From the NCBI GenBank assembly GCA_013815785.1, contig JACDFO010000003.1:1-34583 (forward strand): a stretch of 34,583 nucleotides of DNA, given 5' to 3'. Shown here one piece after another: positions 24,222 through 33,153 of this stretch. This DNA is from Candidatus Saccharimonadota bacterium. Its GTDB lineage: Bacteria; Patescibacteriota; Saccharimonadia; Saccharimonadales; JACDFO01. The stretch's first letter is position 1, and every line of letters begins with the position of its first letter. Made by a program: the position numbers and the translations under genes. Under the pieces are notes generated by a model, which was not told the origin of the DNA, made no database searches, and saw only the letters and a list, made by a program, of their open reading frames with translations.

Positions 24222-24327
24222 AGGGGACTTTATCTGTAGATTCGTGTCTTAGCTGAGATTTCGTTCGTAGCTGCACTGTTAACTAACTTACGTTTAAGTA
24301 TTACTACTCTCAGCTTCGTTTGTCCCC
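24222..24327 (+). ncRNA. Candidate small structured RNA
   Basis: GGGGAC (24223-24228) pairs with GTCCCC (24322-24327). Inside, AGCTGAG (24251-24257) pairs with CTCAGCT (24309-24315). A small hairpin, ACTTA/TAAGT, lies in the loop. A possible -10 box, TATACC, ends 8 bases before the first G. No terminator follows directly. Confidence 0.3.
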
Positions 24328-24563
24328 AGAAGAGCTTGTTGTAATACTGTGAGTTTTCCACAGCAGTCCGTGAAAAGTTTGCTTTTCACATTGAACTATT
24401 ATACAAATTTGCTTTTGCCCTGCCTTGCTTGTGTTGTATGTTTTTTTGACATTCCCCTGCTTTTGTTATTATGTATAGTTTTTCAACAATATGTGATATT
24501 TCACACATGCGAACATTATACGAACAACTAGGGTAGAGCGGTGGGAGAACGACTTACCATTGA

Positions 24564-25481
24564 TTACTTATAATAAGCTCGCTCTTCTATACGAACATCA
24601 ATATATTCGGTTGGCGTTATTCCATCTGCCTCAAGCTTCTCACTGACTGCTATATACGTCCCTACTTGAAGACGAACATCTATTTCAGTATTAAACTTTA
24701 TATAGTACCCCTTCCCCTCTGGGCGTACATGTAGCTCATTGGCAACTGCGGGCAATGAATACGACTCTATTCCTATCTGTTTCGAACCCAGATTCGCTGC
24801 AAGCTGCCGGGTAAAAGCAACTAAATCCGTTGTAAGGAGTTGTTGGCCAATTTCAGCAAGAATACCTGTATCATCCGTTATAACGGGTAGCTTGTCTCGC
24901 GTTGAACTGACAAGCTGACTGCTTTTCAACACAGCTGTACCGTCGTCGTCAATCACGAAGGAATCACCGCGTACTGCCAAAATTAAAACAGGCTGGGCAG
25001 GACTGACTTGGATGATTAATTTTCGTCCAATCAAAGGGACGGTCACGGCCGTATCTCCGAGTTCCGGAAACTGTCTTTCAAGCTCATCGGCTATCTTATT
25101 AGTGTTAATCGTTAGTTTACTTTTATTTAATACCGATTGTTCTAGCAAATCTTGTGCTGCGCGTTCGTACACCGCCATCTCTTGAACAACCACGGGCCGA
25201 GTATCTTTAGTTGTGATTTGTATGCGCACATTATCAGTAAGGGTAGTGACGTATATTCCTGAAAGCAAAACTAACGTACCAGCCACAAGCGATGGCATGT
25301 AACCTAGCCACCATGGTGTTTTAGTGACTGCCCTGTCGTTATTTAGGCCCGTCATATTACGAGCAGTATTTGTTCCGGATGAGGTTGAACGATTTGAATA
25401 ATAAGAGAATACGGGGGCACTGGATCCCGAATTCTGTCGATTGCGAACCTCTGGTTGAATTTTCTTTTTACGCTTCAACAT
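24564..25481 (-). CDS. ftsQ: FtsQ/DivIB-like cell division protein
   Basis: A bitopic divisome protein linking FtsL/FtsB to septal wall synthesis. A basic N-terminal cytoplasmic tail (MLKRKKKIQPEVRNR, about 70 residues of low complexity) is followed by one membrane helix (MPSLVAGTLVLLSGIYVTT, about 80-100). Then come a POTRA-like region and a beta-rich exterior domain (VTVPLIGRKLIIQVSPAQPVLIL, FVIDDDGTAV). It is the last gene of the minus-strand dcw cluster, 7 bases after murG, the position expected for ftsQ. Sequence identity to model FtsQ is low, so the call rests on topology, the FVIDDDGTAV-type motif and location. No terminator is obvious after it. Confidence 0.8.
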   Translation of the reverse strand: MLKRKKKIQPEVRNRQNSGSSAPVFSYYSNRSTSSGTNTARNMTGLNNDRAVTKTPWWLGYMPSLVAGTLVLLSGIYVTTLTDNVRIQITTKDTRPVVVQEMAVYERAAQDLLEQSVLNKSKLTINTNKIADELERQFPELGDTAVTVPLIGRKLIIQVSPAQPVLILAVRGDSFVIDDDGTAVLKSSQLVSSTRDKLPVITDDTGILAEIGQQLLTTDLVAFTRQLAANLGSKQIGIESYSLPAVANELHVRPEGKGYYIKFNTEIDVRLQVGTYIAVSEKLEADGITPTEYIDVRIEERAYYK

Positions 25482-25488
25482 CGTCGGC

Positions 25489-26637
25489 TTATCCTAATCC
25501 AAGAAGTAACTTTGCTAGCTTATGTGCTGCATCAGTTACAGTGAGTTTTTGCAGATTGCCACCTAATGTTTGTCTTTTGGCTGGAGTATCTAATAATTCG
25601 CAGATTGTATCGATAAAAATTCGAGAACCTTGCTTAAGTTGTTGTTCGGCAACAACTCTAGCTGCCGACTGTTCGTGCCATATTTCAGCATTTTTGAGCT
25701 GGTGACCACCGGTCAGCAGCGGGTTCGGTATTACTACGCAGGCGCGTCCCTGGACTCCGAGTTCGGCCATAGTATTTGCACCCGCTCTCGTGATTACCAG
25801 GTCGCTTGCGCCGGTATATTGATACATCGGCTTTAGTAGCTCGTGGATTTGTAGTCTAACGTGTGAAAAATCATCATATATTCCGCCCTTCCCTCGCCCC
25901 ACCTGGTGAATAACATATAGTTTAGGATATCTTTCTAAGAGCTCGGGCAATATGCTGCGAACTGCCGTATTGATCGTAGCAGCACCTCCACTTCCACCAG
26001 TGGCCAAAAGTACCATCGAATCAGCGGGCACACCTAAAGCAGTTTTGTAAGCAAGCTGTTGTTCATGGCTGACAGGCTGATAATGTTCTTCAACCAAAAC
26101 ACCGACGTAGCGTATGTTGGCGGGTGGATATCCGTAATTTTCTGGGGGCATACCTGTTGCATGAAATAGCGCCCAACGGCCAACCAGTCGATTCGCCAAG
26201 CCCGGTAGTATGTCTGAATCATGAGTAATAAAAGGCTTATGCCAAAAAGCCGCGCTAAGCCCTATAGGAACACCAACAAAACCACCTTTGAGTAAAATTA
26301 TATCGGGCTTTAATCTCTTGAGCAGTATCACGCTCTGGAGTGTACCAATCATAAAAAATATGCTATCACGAAGATTCAAGACGTTCGTTTTTATAGCAAA
26401 TAATCGACGAAGCCAGGATTCACCGTGATAACGTCGGAACTTACCGGCAAATATTGAGCGAGTTTCATCAATATGCGCATTACCGCTGGTCATAGCTGCA
26501 TACTTACCATTTCGTTCGCCTATATAAATAATGTGACAGTTCGGATCTTGCTTCTTAAGTTCTGCTGCGACCGCCAATAAAGGCGTAATATGGCCTCCGG
26601 TCCCGCCACCAGTAAGTATGATTCGCTTAGCTGACAT
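25489..26637 (-). CDS. murG: UDP-GlcNAc:lipid I GlcNAc transferase MurG
   Basis: Adds GlcNAc to lipid I to make lipid II on the inner face of the membrane. The N-terminal loop ILTGGGTGGHITPLLAVAAEL and the second-domain loop LLATGGSGGAATINTAV are the family phosphate-binding motifs. ITRAGANTMAELGVQGRACVVIPNP and the GGHQLKNAEI segment match the UDP-GlcNAc pocket. At 382 aa the length is normal. Its ATG shares one base with the ftsW stop (TAATG), so translation is coupled. It is the seventh gene of the dcw cluster. Confidence 0.96.
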   Translation of the reverse strand: MSAKRIILTGGGTGGHITPLLAVAAELKKQDPNCHIIYIGERNGKYAAMTSGNAHIDETRSIFAGKFRRYHGESWLRRLFAIKTNVLNLRDSIFFMIGTLQSVILLKRLKPDIILLKGGFVGVPIGLSAAFWHKPFITHDSDILPGLANRLVGRWALFHATGMPPENYGYPPANIRYVGVLVEEHYQPVSHEQQLAYKTALGVPADSMVLLATGGSGGAATINTAVRSILPELLERYPKLYVIHQVGRGKGGIYDDFSHVRLQIHELLKPMYQYTGASDLVITRAGANTMAELGVQGRACVVIPNPLLTGGHQLKNAEIWHEQSAARVVAEQQLKQGSRIFIDTICELLDTPAKRQTLGGNLQKLTVTDAAHKLAKLLLGLG

Positions 26638-27878
26638 TAAGGTCTCCTAGTCGTGTATGCACCATAGCCTGCTCTTGTCATTGGCCGTTTGGCCGCTTCT
26701 GGCCCGGTTTCAAGCTCCGTATTCGCACCATACGTTGTATAGCGCGAAATATTAAAGACCAAGCCTACGGCTGCAAGCACAAAGATAATACTTGTCCCAC
26801 CGTAGCTGATGAATGGCAGTGTAATACCTTTAAGTGGCAGCAACCCTATCATCGCTCCGATGTTTATAATCGTTTGCGTGCTCAACCACGCTAAAACCCC
26901 TGTTACTAAAAGCCGGCTGAACAAATCCGGGGCGCGTTCCATAATATTTTTTAACCTCGTAAAGAACAGTGCAAAAAGAGTAATCAACAAGGCTGAGCCA
27001 AGAAAGCCGAATTTTTCCGAATAAATTGCAAAGATTGAATCGTTAGCTGCCTCGGGCAAATAACCATAAGCTTGCACGCTATGAGCCAGACCTTTGCCGA
27101 ACATGCCTCCAGATCCAACTGCAATCAAGGCTTGGCACGCCTGATAACCACTTGCCTGACAATCCTGTTCTGGGTTTAAGAATGTAGTAACCCTGTCTCG
27201 ACGATATGCAAATGGCAGTGTAAGCAGGAAAAAGCTCGCAACCAGTATACCCCCGATAGCTATCAGCCTTTTTATCGGCATACCCGCCACATACACCATC
27301 GCTATCAGCATGGCCACAAGTACGCCTGCAGAACCTAGATCTCGCTGCAAGACAGCTACAACCACCCCGAGTACACCCAGTACGATTAAAAGCGGCTTGA
27401 ACGTCGCGATTTGATTATCTATGTTTCCAGAGCGAACGCGGTTTGCCAAAAATGCCGCTAGCCACACTAGAAGTGCGCACTTGATAAGCTCTACTGACTG
27501 CAAGGAAAGCCCCGCGAAGCGTATCCATCGGTGTGCTGGATACTCGGGCGTAACAGGTAAAGCGAGAGCTACAAGCGTTGCGGCGCCGGCGCCGATAATA
27601 AGTGGTCGCTTTAACTGCTTGAGTTTGTTAAGTGGGATATTGGCAACTATCACAAACACGACACTGCCAAGAAGTATCGCAGTCAGCTGCTTAGTAATAT
27701 AATAGTTTTCGCTTAAATTACGTTGTGCCGCGAGTCCAGGACTAATGGAATACACGACGATCAGGCCGATTACTAGTAGCAGCGCGGAGGCCACGACAAG
27801 CATGTAATCCGGCTTATGACGACGCTGATTGGTACCACCATCGTACGTGGAAGTCTTACGTGCGGATGATGGTCTCAT
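26637..27878 (-). CDS. ftsW: FtsW/RodA-family septal peptidoglycan polymerase (SEDS)
   Basis: A polytopic SEDS glycosyltransferase that polymerises lipid II together with FtsI. About ten membrane helices follow a short basic N-terminus. Signatures include HRWIRFAGLSLQSVELIK, QRDLGSAGVLVAMLIAM, VQAYGYLPEAANDSIFAIYSEKFG and LPFISYGGTSII near the end. At 413 aa the length is normal. It starts one base after the mraY gene ends and overlaps murG by one base. Position between mraY and murG favours FtsW over RodA. Confidence 0.95.
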   Translation of the reverse strand: MRPSSARKTSTYDGGTNQRRHKPDYMLVVASALLLVIGLIVVYSISPGLAAQRNLSENYYITKQLTAILLGSVVFVIVANIPLNKLKQLKRPLIIGAGAATLVALALPVTPEYPAHRWIRFAGLSLQSVELIKCALLVWLAAFLANRVRSGNIDNQIATFKPLLIVLGVLGVVVAVLQRDLGSAGVLVAMLIAMVYVAGMPIKRLIAIGGILVASFFLLTLPFAYRRDRVTTFLNPEQDCQASGYQACQALIAVGSGGMFGKGLAHSVQAYGYLPEAANDSIFAIYSEKFGFLGSALLITLFALFFTRLKNIMERAPDLFSRLLVTGVLAWLSTQTIINIGAMIGLLPLKGITLPFISYGGTSIIFVLAAVGLVFNISRYTTYGANTELETGPEAAKRPMTRAGYGAYTTRRP

Positions 27879-28916
27879 TTACACACCACCTAGCAGATAC
27901 AGAATCAGGCCTAGTACACCTGCAACCTGTCCGAGAATCCAGAAACGCATTGTTACTTTGGTTTCTGGCCACCCGCTAGCTTCAAAATGATGATGAATCG
28001 GTGAAGACTTAAAGACTTTCTTACCACCGCGTAACCACTTTGAGGTACGGTTAATAATAACTGACCCTGTTTCCGCGACATACACGGCACCGATGACGGG
28101 CAAAACATAAATCGTATCTGTCTGAAGTGCGATTATACCTAGCGCGGTACCGAGAGCGAACGCTCCGGTATCCCCCATGAAAAATCTCGCCGGGTAAATA
28201 TTAAACCAGGTGTAGCTTAATAGCGCCCCGACAATGCTCAGACAAAAACCAGCCAAAAAATATTTTTCCTGGAAGACCGCGATTAGCGTATAGGTAGCGA
28301 AGGAAGAAACCAGCAAGCCTCCGGCAAGTCCATCCAGTCCATCGGTTATATTGACCGCATTGGCTGTGGCAATAACGACCAGCCAAAACAGCAAAATGAC
28401 AAGTGCACCGATTTGTACCTCAGCAAAACCTAGATTAATACTACTAACGTCGAGTTTAGAGTAAAACCACCAGCCACCGGCAAGTGCCACCAGACTATGA
28501 AGCCCGAATTTTATCTTGGCTCGCATGCCCGCAATACCGGAAATGCTGCCGCGGATATTTATCCAATCATCAAGTAATCCAATGATTCCGGAACCCACCA
28601 TCCCAGCCAAGGGCAACCAGGTCTGTCCCCTATCAAGGTTGGCGAATAGTGTTACAAAAGAAACTGAAAATATGAATATAACACCTGCCATTGTCGGAAT
28701 ATTACGCCGATGCTTTTCGGCATGTAGCTGTTGATAGACTGTCGCATCGCCACCTCCAGACGCTGAGGATCGCTGACGTTTCCACCACTGGTGCTTGTAC
28801 GCAAAAAATGTGTAAAGCGGTGTTACGGCCATACTTAGCATCAACGTCAAGAATGCCAGCAATAATATGCGGATGACGGTATCTGTTTGCAAGCTGATGT
28901 TTAGTATTTCTGACAT
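27879..28916 (-). CDS. mraY: Phospho-MurNAc-pentapeptide transferase MraY
   Basis: Transfers phospho-MurNAc-pentapeptide to undecaprenyl phosphate, giving lipid I. It is a polytopic membrane enzyme of 345 aa with the family motifs TMAGVIFIFSVSF, DDWINIRGS, NAVNITDGLDGLAGG and FFMGDTGAFALG. The C-terminal histidine loop SSPIHHHFEASGWPETKVTMRFW is complete. It lies between ftsI and ftsW, with no gap before ftsW. murF and murD, usual neighbours in model dcw clusters, are absent here. Confidence 0.97.
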   Translation of the reverse strand: MSEILNISLQTDTVIRILLLAFLTLMLSMAVTPLYTFFAYKHQWWKRQRSSASGGGDATVYQQLHAEKHRRNIPTMAGVIFIFSVSFVTLFANLDRGQTWLPLAGMVGSGIIGLLDDWINIRGSISGIAGMRAKIKFGLHSLVALAGGWWFYSKLDVSSINLGFAEVQIGALVILLFWLVVIATANAVNITDGLDGLAGGLLVSSFATYTLIAVFQEKYFLAGFCLSIVGALLSYTWFNIYPARFFMGDTGAFALGTALGIIALQTDTIYVLPVIGAVYVAETGSVIINRTSKWLRGGKKVFKSSPIHHHFEASGWPETKVTMRFWILGQVAGVLGLILYLLGGV

Positions 28917-28937
28917 GAAATTATCCTTAATTATACG

Positions 28938-30716
28938 CTAATTTGTCTTCGGTGTAACATTGCCGTTATTGATTAAATTTTCTACTACGCTGCTAAATAT
29001 TGGCCCGGCTGCGCGTGAACCCGCATAACCAGCGATTTTTGGCTCATTGACCCTCACGACTATCACATATTGCGGCGTGTCCCCACCGATGTAACCTAGG
29101 AAGGTTCCGTTAAAACGGTCGTCATAATAGCCACCCTCAGGCTTTGGTACCTGAGCCGTTCCCGTTTTCGTGCCAATTGAATATTCTGGGTGACTGTTGC
29201 GCATACCATAAATCATATAATTTTTACTGAACGCAAACTCAAGTAATGAACGCAGGTCATCACTAACTCTAGCGCCTACGACATCCTGACGTACAATTTC
29301 TGGCTCAACGACTTTCTCAACGCCGTCATGACGAATAATCTTTTCAACTAATCGCGGACGAAAATATGTACCGCCATTGATGGCACTGGCGAGCGCTGCC
29401 GCCATCTGCAGCGGTGTAGCCGTCATTCCCTGCCCAAAAGCTGCGTTAGCATACTGAATATCAAGTCCAAAACCCTCGTTAGGATCTGGAATCGAACCAC
29501 CAGCTTCGTAACCTTGCTCTATTCCTGTCGGTTTTCCAAAACCATAATGGTCGGTCATATAATCATACCAACGTTCCCGAGCCTGCTTATTTATCTCACC
29601 ACCTCCCATTTGCATGAGCAGCCATGTCGCACCTGTATTAAGCGACAGCTGCAAAATGTCGGCCACACTTCTGGTAGCTGCGCCACCGGCTTCTTCAATA
29701 TTTGTCACTCTTGCATCACCTATTTGAAAAAAACCTGGATCGTAATATGTGGTTTCTTTATTTATAACCCCGAGGTCAAGAGCGGCTGCTGTTGTTAGAG
29801 GTTTCATGATAGAACCGACTTCAAGTGGCGCGCTTACCGCGGCATTATTAAATACACTGGCATCTTCGGTTTTAAAAAATTCTGCTGGGTTATAGGTTGG
29901 ATAATTCGCAACAGCTTTAACTGCACCAGTTTTAACTTCTATGATTAGCGCACTGCCAGTTTTGGATTGAGCACGCTCTAAACCTGACTTTAATGCATCC
30001 TCAAGCTGCTGTTGCATGCCTAAATCAACAGTCAAGATTACACGGTCACCCTGTTGCGGTTCGATAACAATATTTTCTTTATTACTGGCCAATGGCACCC
30101 CTTGTGCATCGGTGATTGCTTTGAGCTGCCCTGGTGCGCCCTTTAACTGGGCATCGAGCGCCTCTTCAAGTCCATATTTGCCACTACCCTCATCATTCAC
30201 AAAGCCCAGTAATTGCGCCGCTAGTTGGCCTTGAGGATATGTTCGGTAACTTGCTTCTCTTGTTCCGATTCCTTTGAGCTCGAGTTTATCGAGCGCTTCT
30301 GCTTTATCCTTATCTAGCTTTTTAGCGAGCACTACATAACGTGTATTGTCAGTTTTCAACTGCGCTTCATAGGAATTAGCGTCGCCACCAATAATACGAG
30401 CAACAGCGTCGGCAGCTGCCTTAGGATCTTTGACATAAATCGGGTCTGCGAACAGCGTATATTTGCTTTCGTTCAGTACAATCGGCACTGTTTTGCCATT
30501 ACTAGTAGCTTCTATAATCCCCCGGCTGGCTGGCACTTCATACTCTTTTAACTGTTTAGTGAGTGCGGCTGTTTGATAATAATCGTGTCGTATAACTTGA
30601 AGATAAAATAACCGAACAACAAACACGCCCGCCACCACGAGCAAACACACATACCAAAGACGGATGCGTGATAACGCTGTAAAATGATGACTAATCGCCA
30701 CCGGCTGATTTCGCAT
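28938..30716 (-). CDS. ftsI: Septal transpeptidase FtsI (class B penicillin-binding protein)
   Basis: Cross-links septal peptidoglycan. A short cytoplasmic N-terminus and one membrane helix (LWYVCLLVVAGVFVVRLFYLQV, about 20-42) precede a dimerisation domain with YEVPASRGIIEA. The transpeptidase domain shows GSIMKPLTTAA (SxxK), SLNTGATW (SxN) and IGTKTGTAQVPKPEGG (KTG). At 592 aa it is a normal class B enzyme without PASTA repeats. Its start lies 8 bases after the ftsL-like gene. The call FtsI rather than PBP2 rests on dcw context. Confidence 0.95.
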   Translation of the reverse strand: MRNQPVAISHHFTALSRIRLWYVCLLVVAGVFVVRLFYLQVIRHDYYQTAALTKQLKEYEVPASRGIIEATSNGKTVPIVLNESKYTLFADPIYVKDPKAAADAVARIIGGDANSYEAQLKTDNTRYVVLAKKLDKDKAEALDKLELKGIGTREASYRTYPQGQLAAQLLGFVNDEGSGKYGLEEALDAQLKGAPGQLKAITDAQGVPLASNKENIVIEPQQGDRVILTVDLGMQQQLEDALKSGLERAQSKTGSALIIEVKTGAVKAVANYPTYNPAEFFKTEDASVFNNAAVSAPLEVGSIMKPLTTAAALDLGVINKETTYYDPGFFQIGDARVTNIEEAGGAATRSVADILQLSLNTGATWLLMQMGGGEINKQARERWYDYMTDHYGFGKPTGIEQGYEAGGSIPDPNEGFGLDIQYANAAFGQGMTATPLQMAAALASAINGGTYFRPRLVEKIIRHDGVEKVVEPEIVRQDVVGARVSDDLRSLLEFAFSKNYMIYGMRNSHPEYSIGTKTGTAQVPKPEGGYYDDRFNGTFLGYIGGDTPQYVIVVRVNEPKIAGYAGSRAAGPIFSSVVENLINNGNVTPKTN

Positions 30717-30724
30717 AGGCTTTC

Positions 30725-31147
30725 CTAATTTTGAATGGTTGCTGATGGTGTGGCGTTGGCGAGCTTGTTTGCGACTTCGCTGCTTCGTGCACGTTCTAAC
30801 GACTGCAAACGCGCTGAGTCAACAACTAGTTGATCGTGCTCTGTTTGCAAACTGGATTGCTTTTCTTTTAAGTCATTAATGCGGTAACTAAACGCGTTTG
30901 TTTTTGTCACTTGCGTAAGATACAGCAAGCCAAGTAAGCATGCCAGGATAATCAACATAATCGTATTGCTGACAGGGCCGATTGCCTGCTCTTTCGTTTT
31001 AAACGTCGTCGTATTTTGATTTCGCGACGAAAACCGTTGCCGGCTCATTGCTAATGAACTTGAATATGTCATAGATTTTGTTTTTGTTTTTGTTGAACCT
31101 GGTCCTATACGCCTGGACCTTTTTGTAGCGCCTTTCTGGTCCCGCAC
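30725..31147 (-). CDS. ftsL: FtsL-like division protein
   Basis: A 140-aa bitopic protein. The basic, Ser/Thr-rich cytoplasmic part (about 65 residues) is followed by one membrane helix (TIMLIILACLLGLLYLTQV). An exterior coiled coil follows (INDLKEKQSSLQTEHDQLVVDSARLQSLERA). This layout and the place between rsmH and ftsI identify FtsL, which carries little sequence conservation. The frame starts with GTG 31147, because an in-frame TAA lies just upstream. An ATG one base earlier is in another frame. Internal Met at residues 26 and 35 are alternatives. Confidence 0.82.
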   Translation of the reverse strand: MRDQKGATKRSRRIGPGSTKTKTKSMTYSSSLAMSRQRFSSRNQNTTTFKTKEQAIGPVSNTIMLIILACLLGLLYLTQVTKTNAFSYRINDLKEKQSSLQTEHDQLVVDSARLQSLERARSSEVANKLANATPSATIQN

Positions 31148-31247
31148 CCATTTTTAAGTAGATGCGGGAATGTTTCTCACAAGATATCTATCCTACTCGG
31201 ACTTTTACCTTATAAGCACGGGAAAGGTTTTTTACCTGTATTGGCAT

Positions 31248-32195
31248 TCAAACTTCCCCTTTCTTTTGTGTGTTTATTTTTGCTGCGGCACGTAACTTTG
31301 CAGAACGCGCTCGCGGATTGAAAACTATTTCCTTGGCACTTCCTGTAACAATTTGCTTCGAGAGCAACATGAGAGAAGCGTCGTAGCGATTACCAGCCAT
31401 CTCATTAAGCGTTCGCTTAACGATCCGGTCTTCCAAACTATGGAAACTGATAACCACTATACGCCCTCCCGGGGCCAACAAATCTATCCAGACCGGCAAT
31501 GCTTTCTCTAGAAGATCTAGTTCGTCATTAACCGCCATCCGGAGCGCTTGGAACGTTCGGGTGGCTGGATGTGCTCTGCTTTTCGGCCCCGGCCAAGCGC
31601 GGGCAACGATAGCAGCTAGCTCGTGTGTCGAGCGAACCGGCCGACTTTCCACTATGAATCGAGTTATTTTATTCGCTCGAGGCTCTTCACCATACTTCCG
31701 AATGATACCCCTTAAACTTTCTTCCGAATAGTTATTCACTATGTCGTAAGCTGTAAGTTTTTGACGTTCATCCATCCGCATATCAAGTGGCCCGTCTAAT
31801 CGGATACTAAACCCACGGCTTGCGTTATCAAGGTGCGGTGACGACACACCCAAATCCGCCAAAATCATATCGAACTGCTTTCCTGCTTGGTTCAGTTCTT
31901 GAGCGGCTGCTAAATAATCTTTGTGGATTATATTCACAGCTTGGCCTTTAAACTGTTCTTTGAGGAAAGCGACTGCGTTTTGATCGCGATCTACAAGAGA
32001 TGCTTTTTTAGGACTAAAGGTGCGTTCCAGGACTTCTGAAGCATGTCCGCCGTATCCGGCCGTCAGGTCGAGGAACGACTCCCCTTCCTGCGGATTTAAA
32101 TACTGCAGTACTTCTTCTAATAAGACTGGAAAATGTTGGTCTTTCCTCATTGCTGAAGAAATTATAGTTGATTTTGGTTTTTTTGGTGTTTTCAT
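31248..32195 (-). CDS. rsmH: 16S rRNA (cytosine-N4) methyltransferase RsmH (MraW)
   Basis: Methylates C1402 of 16S rRNA. The SAM-binding motif is FLDLTAGYGGHASEVLE. The family blocks HFPVLLEEVLQYL, LADLGVSSPHLDNASRGFS, MDERQKLTAYDIVN, RTFQALRMAVNDEL and VISFHSLEDRIVK are all present. At 315 aa the length is normal. The first 15 residues (MKTPKKPKSTIISSA) are basic and atypical. ATG at residue 16 (about 32150) is a plausible alternative start. A 440-base structured leader separates it from mraZ. A 100-base gap precedes ftsL. Confidence 0.96.
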   Translation of the reverse strand: MKTPKKPKSTIISSAMRKDQHFPVLLEEVLQYLNPQEGESFLDLTAGYGGHASEVLERTFSPKKASLVDRDQNAVAFLKEQFKGQAVNIIHKDYLAAAQELNQAGKQFDMILADLGVSSPHLDNASRGFSIRLDGPLDMRMDERQKLTAYDIVNNYSEESLRGIIRKYGEEPRANKITRFIVESRPVRSTHELAAIVARAWPGPKSRAHPATRTFQALRMAVNDELDLLEKALPVWIDLLAPGGRIVVISFHSLEDRIVKRTLNEMAGNRYDASLMLLSKQIVTGSAKEIVFNPRARSAKLRAAAKINTQKKGEV

Positions 32196-32636
32196 GTTTG
32201 TTTTTTACAAGGTCACCTACCCGGCAATCAGCTTTTTGTGTTTTGGTTGTTTTTGTTTTTGTTTGCCTACTAAATTTGGTAGGCGGCGTTCTTATCCGGT
32301 ATGCGAGAGAAGTCTTGGGAGTTTGAAGTCCAAAGGATTTCCTTCACTGGTTAAGAACAAAGTTTTGAGAGACTTATGTGTGAGGTGGAGTTTTGGGAGG
32401 TGTTTTTAGTGTAATGTGCAAAGGTTTTTTATATGGTTACCTTCTCAAGTCCATATGCTGATTGCCAGATAGCTAACCTCTATGAGACACCCTTTCAGGG
32501 TTTCTCATCGTGCCGGGTTTGAGCAAAGCTCAAATCTCGGATTGCTCTTCCCGGAGCTGCACTAAGACAAGCTTCAGAAAAAACTGGTGATTGCTTTCTG
32601 GTTTTCGATTTGAATTGTTAAGGAGCTGCGTATGAT
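32196..32636 (-). promoter_or_regulatory. Structured leader between mraZ and rsmH
   Basis: Some 440 bases without a credible gene lie inside the dcw cluster. On the message strand they hold ATGAGA-ACCCT/AGGGT-TCTCAT (32482-32508, 11 pairs), TTTGAGC/GCTCAAA (32518-32534) inside a CCGGG/CCCGG pair, and GCCTAC/GTAGGC (32265-32284). An A-rich run precedes rsmH. A role as attenuator or processed leader is inferred. A conserved RNA motif before mraW is known in Actinobacteria, but I cannot show it is the same. Confidence 0.45.
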
Positions 32637-32999
32637 CTATTCTTTGGCCATTACTCGCCAGTAATGCCCAACTCCAACAGCGATAACGTATTTGTCGATT
32701 CCCGCATAGTCCAGCAAATGCTGTTCTATAGTGATTCGGCCTTGCTTGTCATCCAGAGCACCGTCAACCTTGCCCATCCGGAACTGTACGTTCAGGTCGG
32801 CTATGCGTTCATCTAGGATGTCTCCGGCAAGGCGGGGTTCTACCTGCTCGTCCCAAACATGTTTGGGATACAAATGCAGATATTTACCAAAGCCACGTGT
32901 GACTACAGCTCCTGTTTTGAATTTGTCTCGAAGTTCGGTCGGTATGGTTAACCGCCGCTTCTCATCGAGCTTGCGTTCAAAATAGTCTACTGTTCCCAC
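32637..32999 (-). CDS. mraZ: Transcriptional regulator MraZ
   Basis: DNA-binding repressor of the dcw cluster with two AbrB-like MraZ domains. The first starts at GTVDYFERKLDEKRRLTIPTELRD. The second is GKVDGALDDKQGRITIEQHLLDYAGI with the usual KQGRI-type motif. At 120 aa it is slightly shorter than model MraZ (about 140-150). The start is GTG 32999, preceded by GAGGG. Tandem GTGGG boxes, the known MraZ recognition element, lie upstream at 33076-33111, suggesting autoregulation. Confidence 0.95.
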   Translation of the reverse strand: MGTVDYFERKLDEKRRLTIPTELRDKFKTGAVVTRGFGKYLHLYPKHVWDEQVEPRLAGDILDERIADLNVQFRMGKVDGALDDKQGRITIEQHLLDYAGIDKYVIAVGVGHYWRVMAKE

Positions 33000-33075
33000 T
33001 ATTGCCCTCGGAAGTTAAATTACAGTGGTTTTTATTTTTGTTCGGTTAGGTATCTTTTTTGGTTACCTACGATTA

Positions 33076-33111
33076 CCCACTTCCATCAGTCTACTACCCA
33101 CTTCATCCCAC
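33076..33111 (-). promoter_or_regulatory. MraZ operator: three GTGGG boxes
   Basis: On the minus strand GTGGG occurs at 33111-33107, 33101-33097 and 33080-33076, with steps of 10 and 21 bases, close to whole helical turns. A fourth GTGGG lies at 33151-33147. MraZ is known to bind such direct repeats. Confidence 0.65.
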
Positions 33112-33121
33112 ATGCAAGTAC

Positions 33122-33127
33122 TTTATA
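33122..33127 (-). promoter_or_regulatory. Possible -10 box of the dcw cluster promoter
   Basis: TGTATAAA on the minus strand lies just before the MraZ boxes, which would then cover the first 40 transcribed bases. No consensus -35 box is evident. Confidence 0.35.
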
Positions 33128-33153
33128 CATATAATCCCCCTCTTTTCCCACAC

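Larger units (their letters stand above)
23964..24563. other. Gene-free 600-bp stretch with hairpins
   Basis: This stretch separates the plus-strand 23523 gene from the end of the minus-strand dcw cluster. It holds an open frame without a start codon (24013-24198), a nested stem structure (24222-24327), and two perfect hairpins (CTGTG/CACAG near 24349 and GTGAAAAG/CTTTTCAC at 24371-24390). A TTGACA at about 24449 is followed by TATGTA. The track ORF at 24349-24531 is a low-complexity reading and is not called. Confidence 0.4.
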
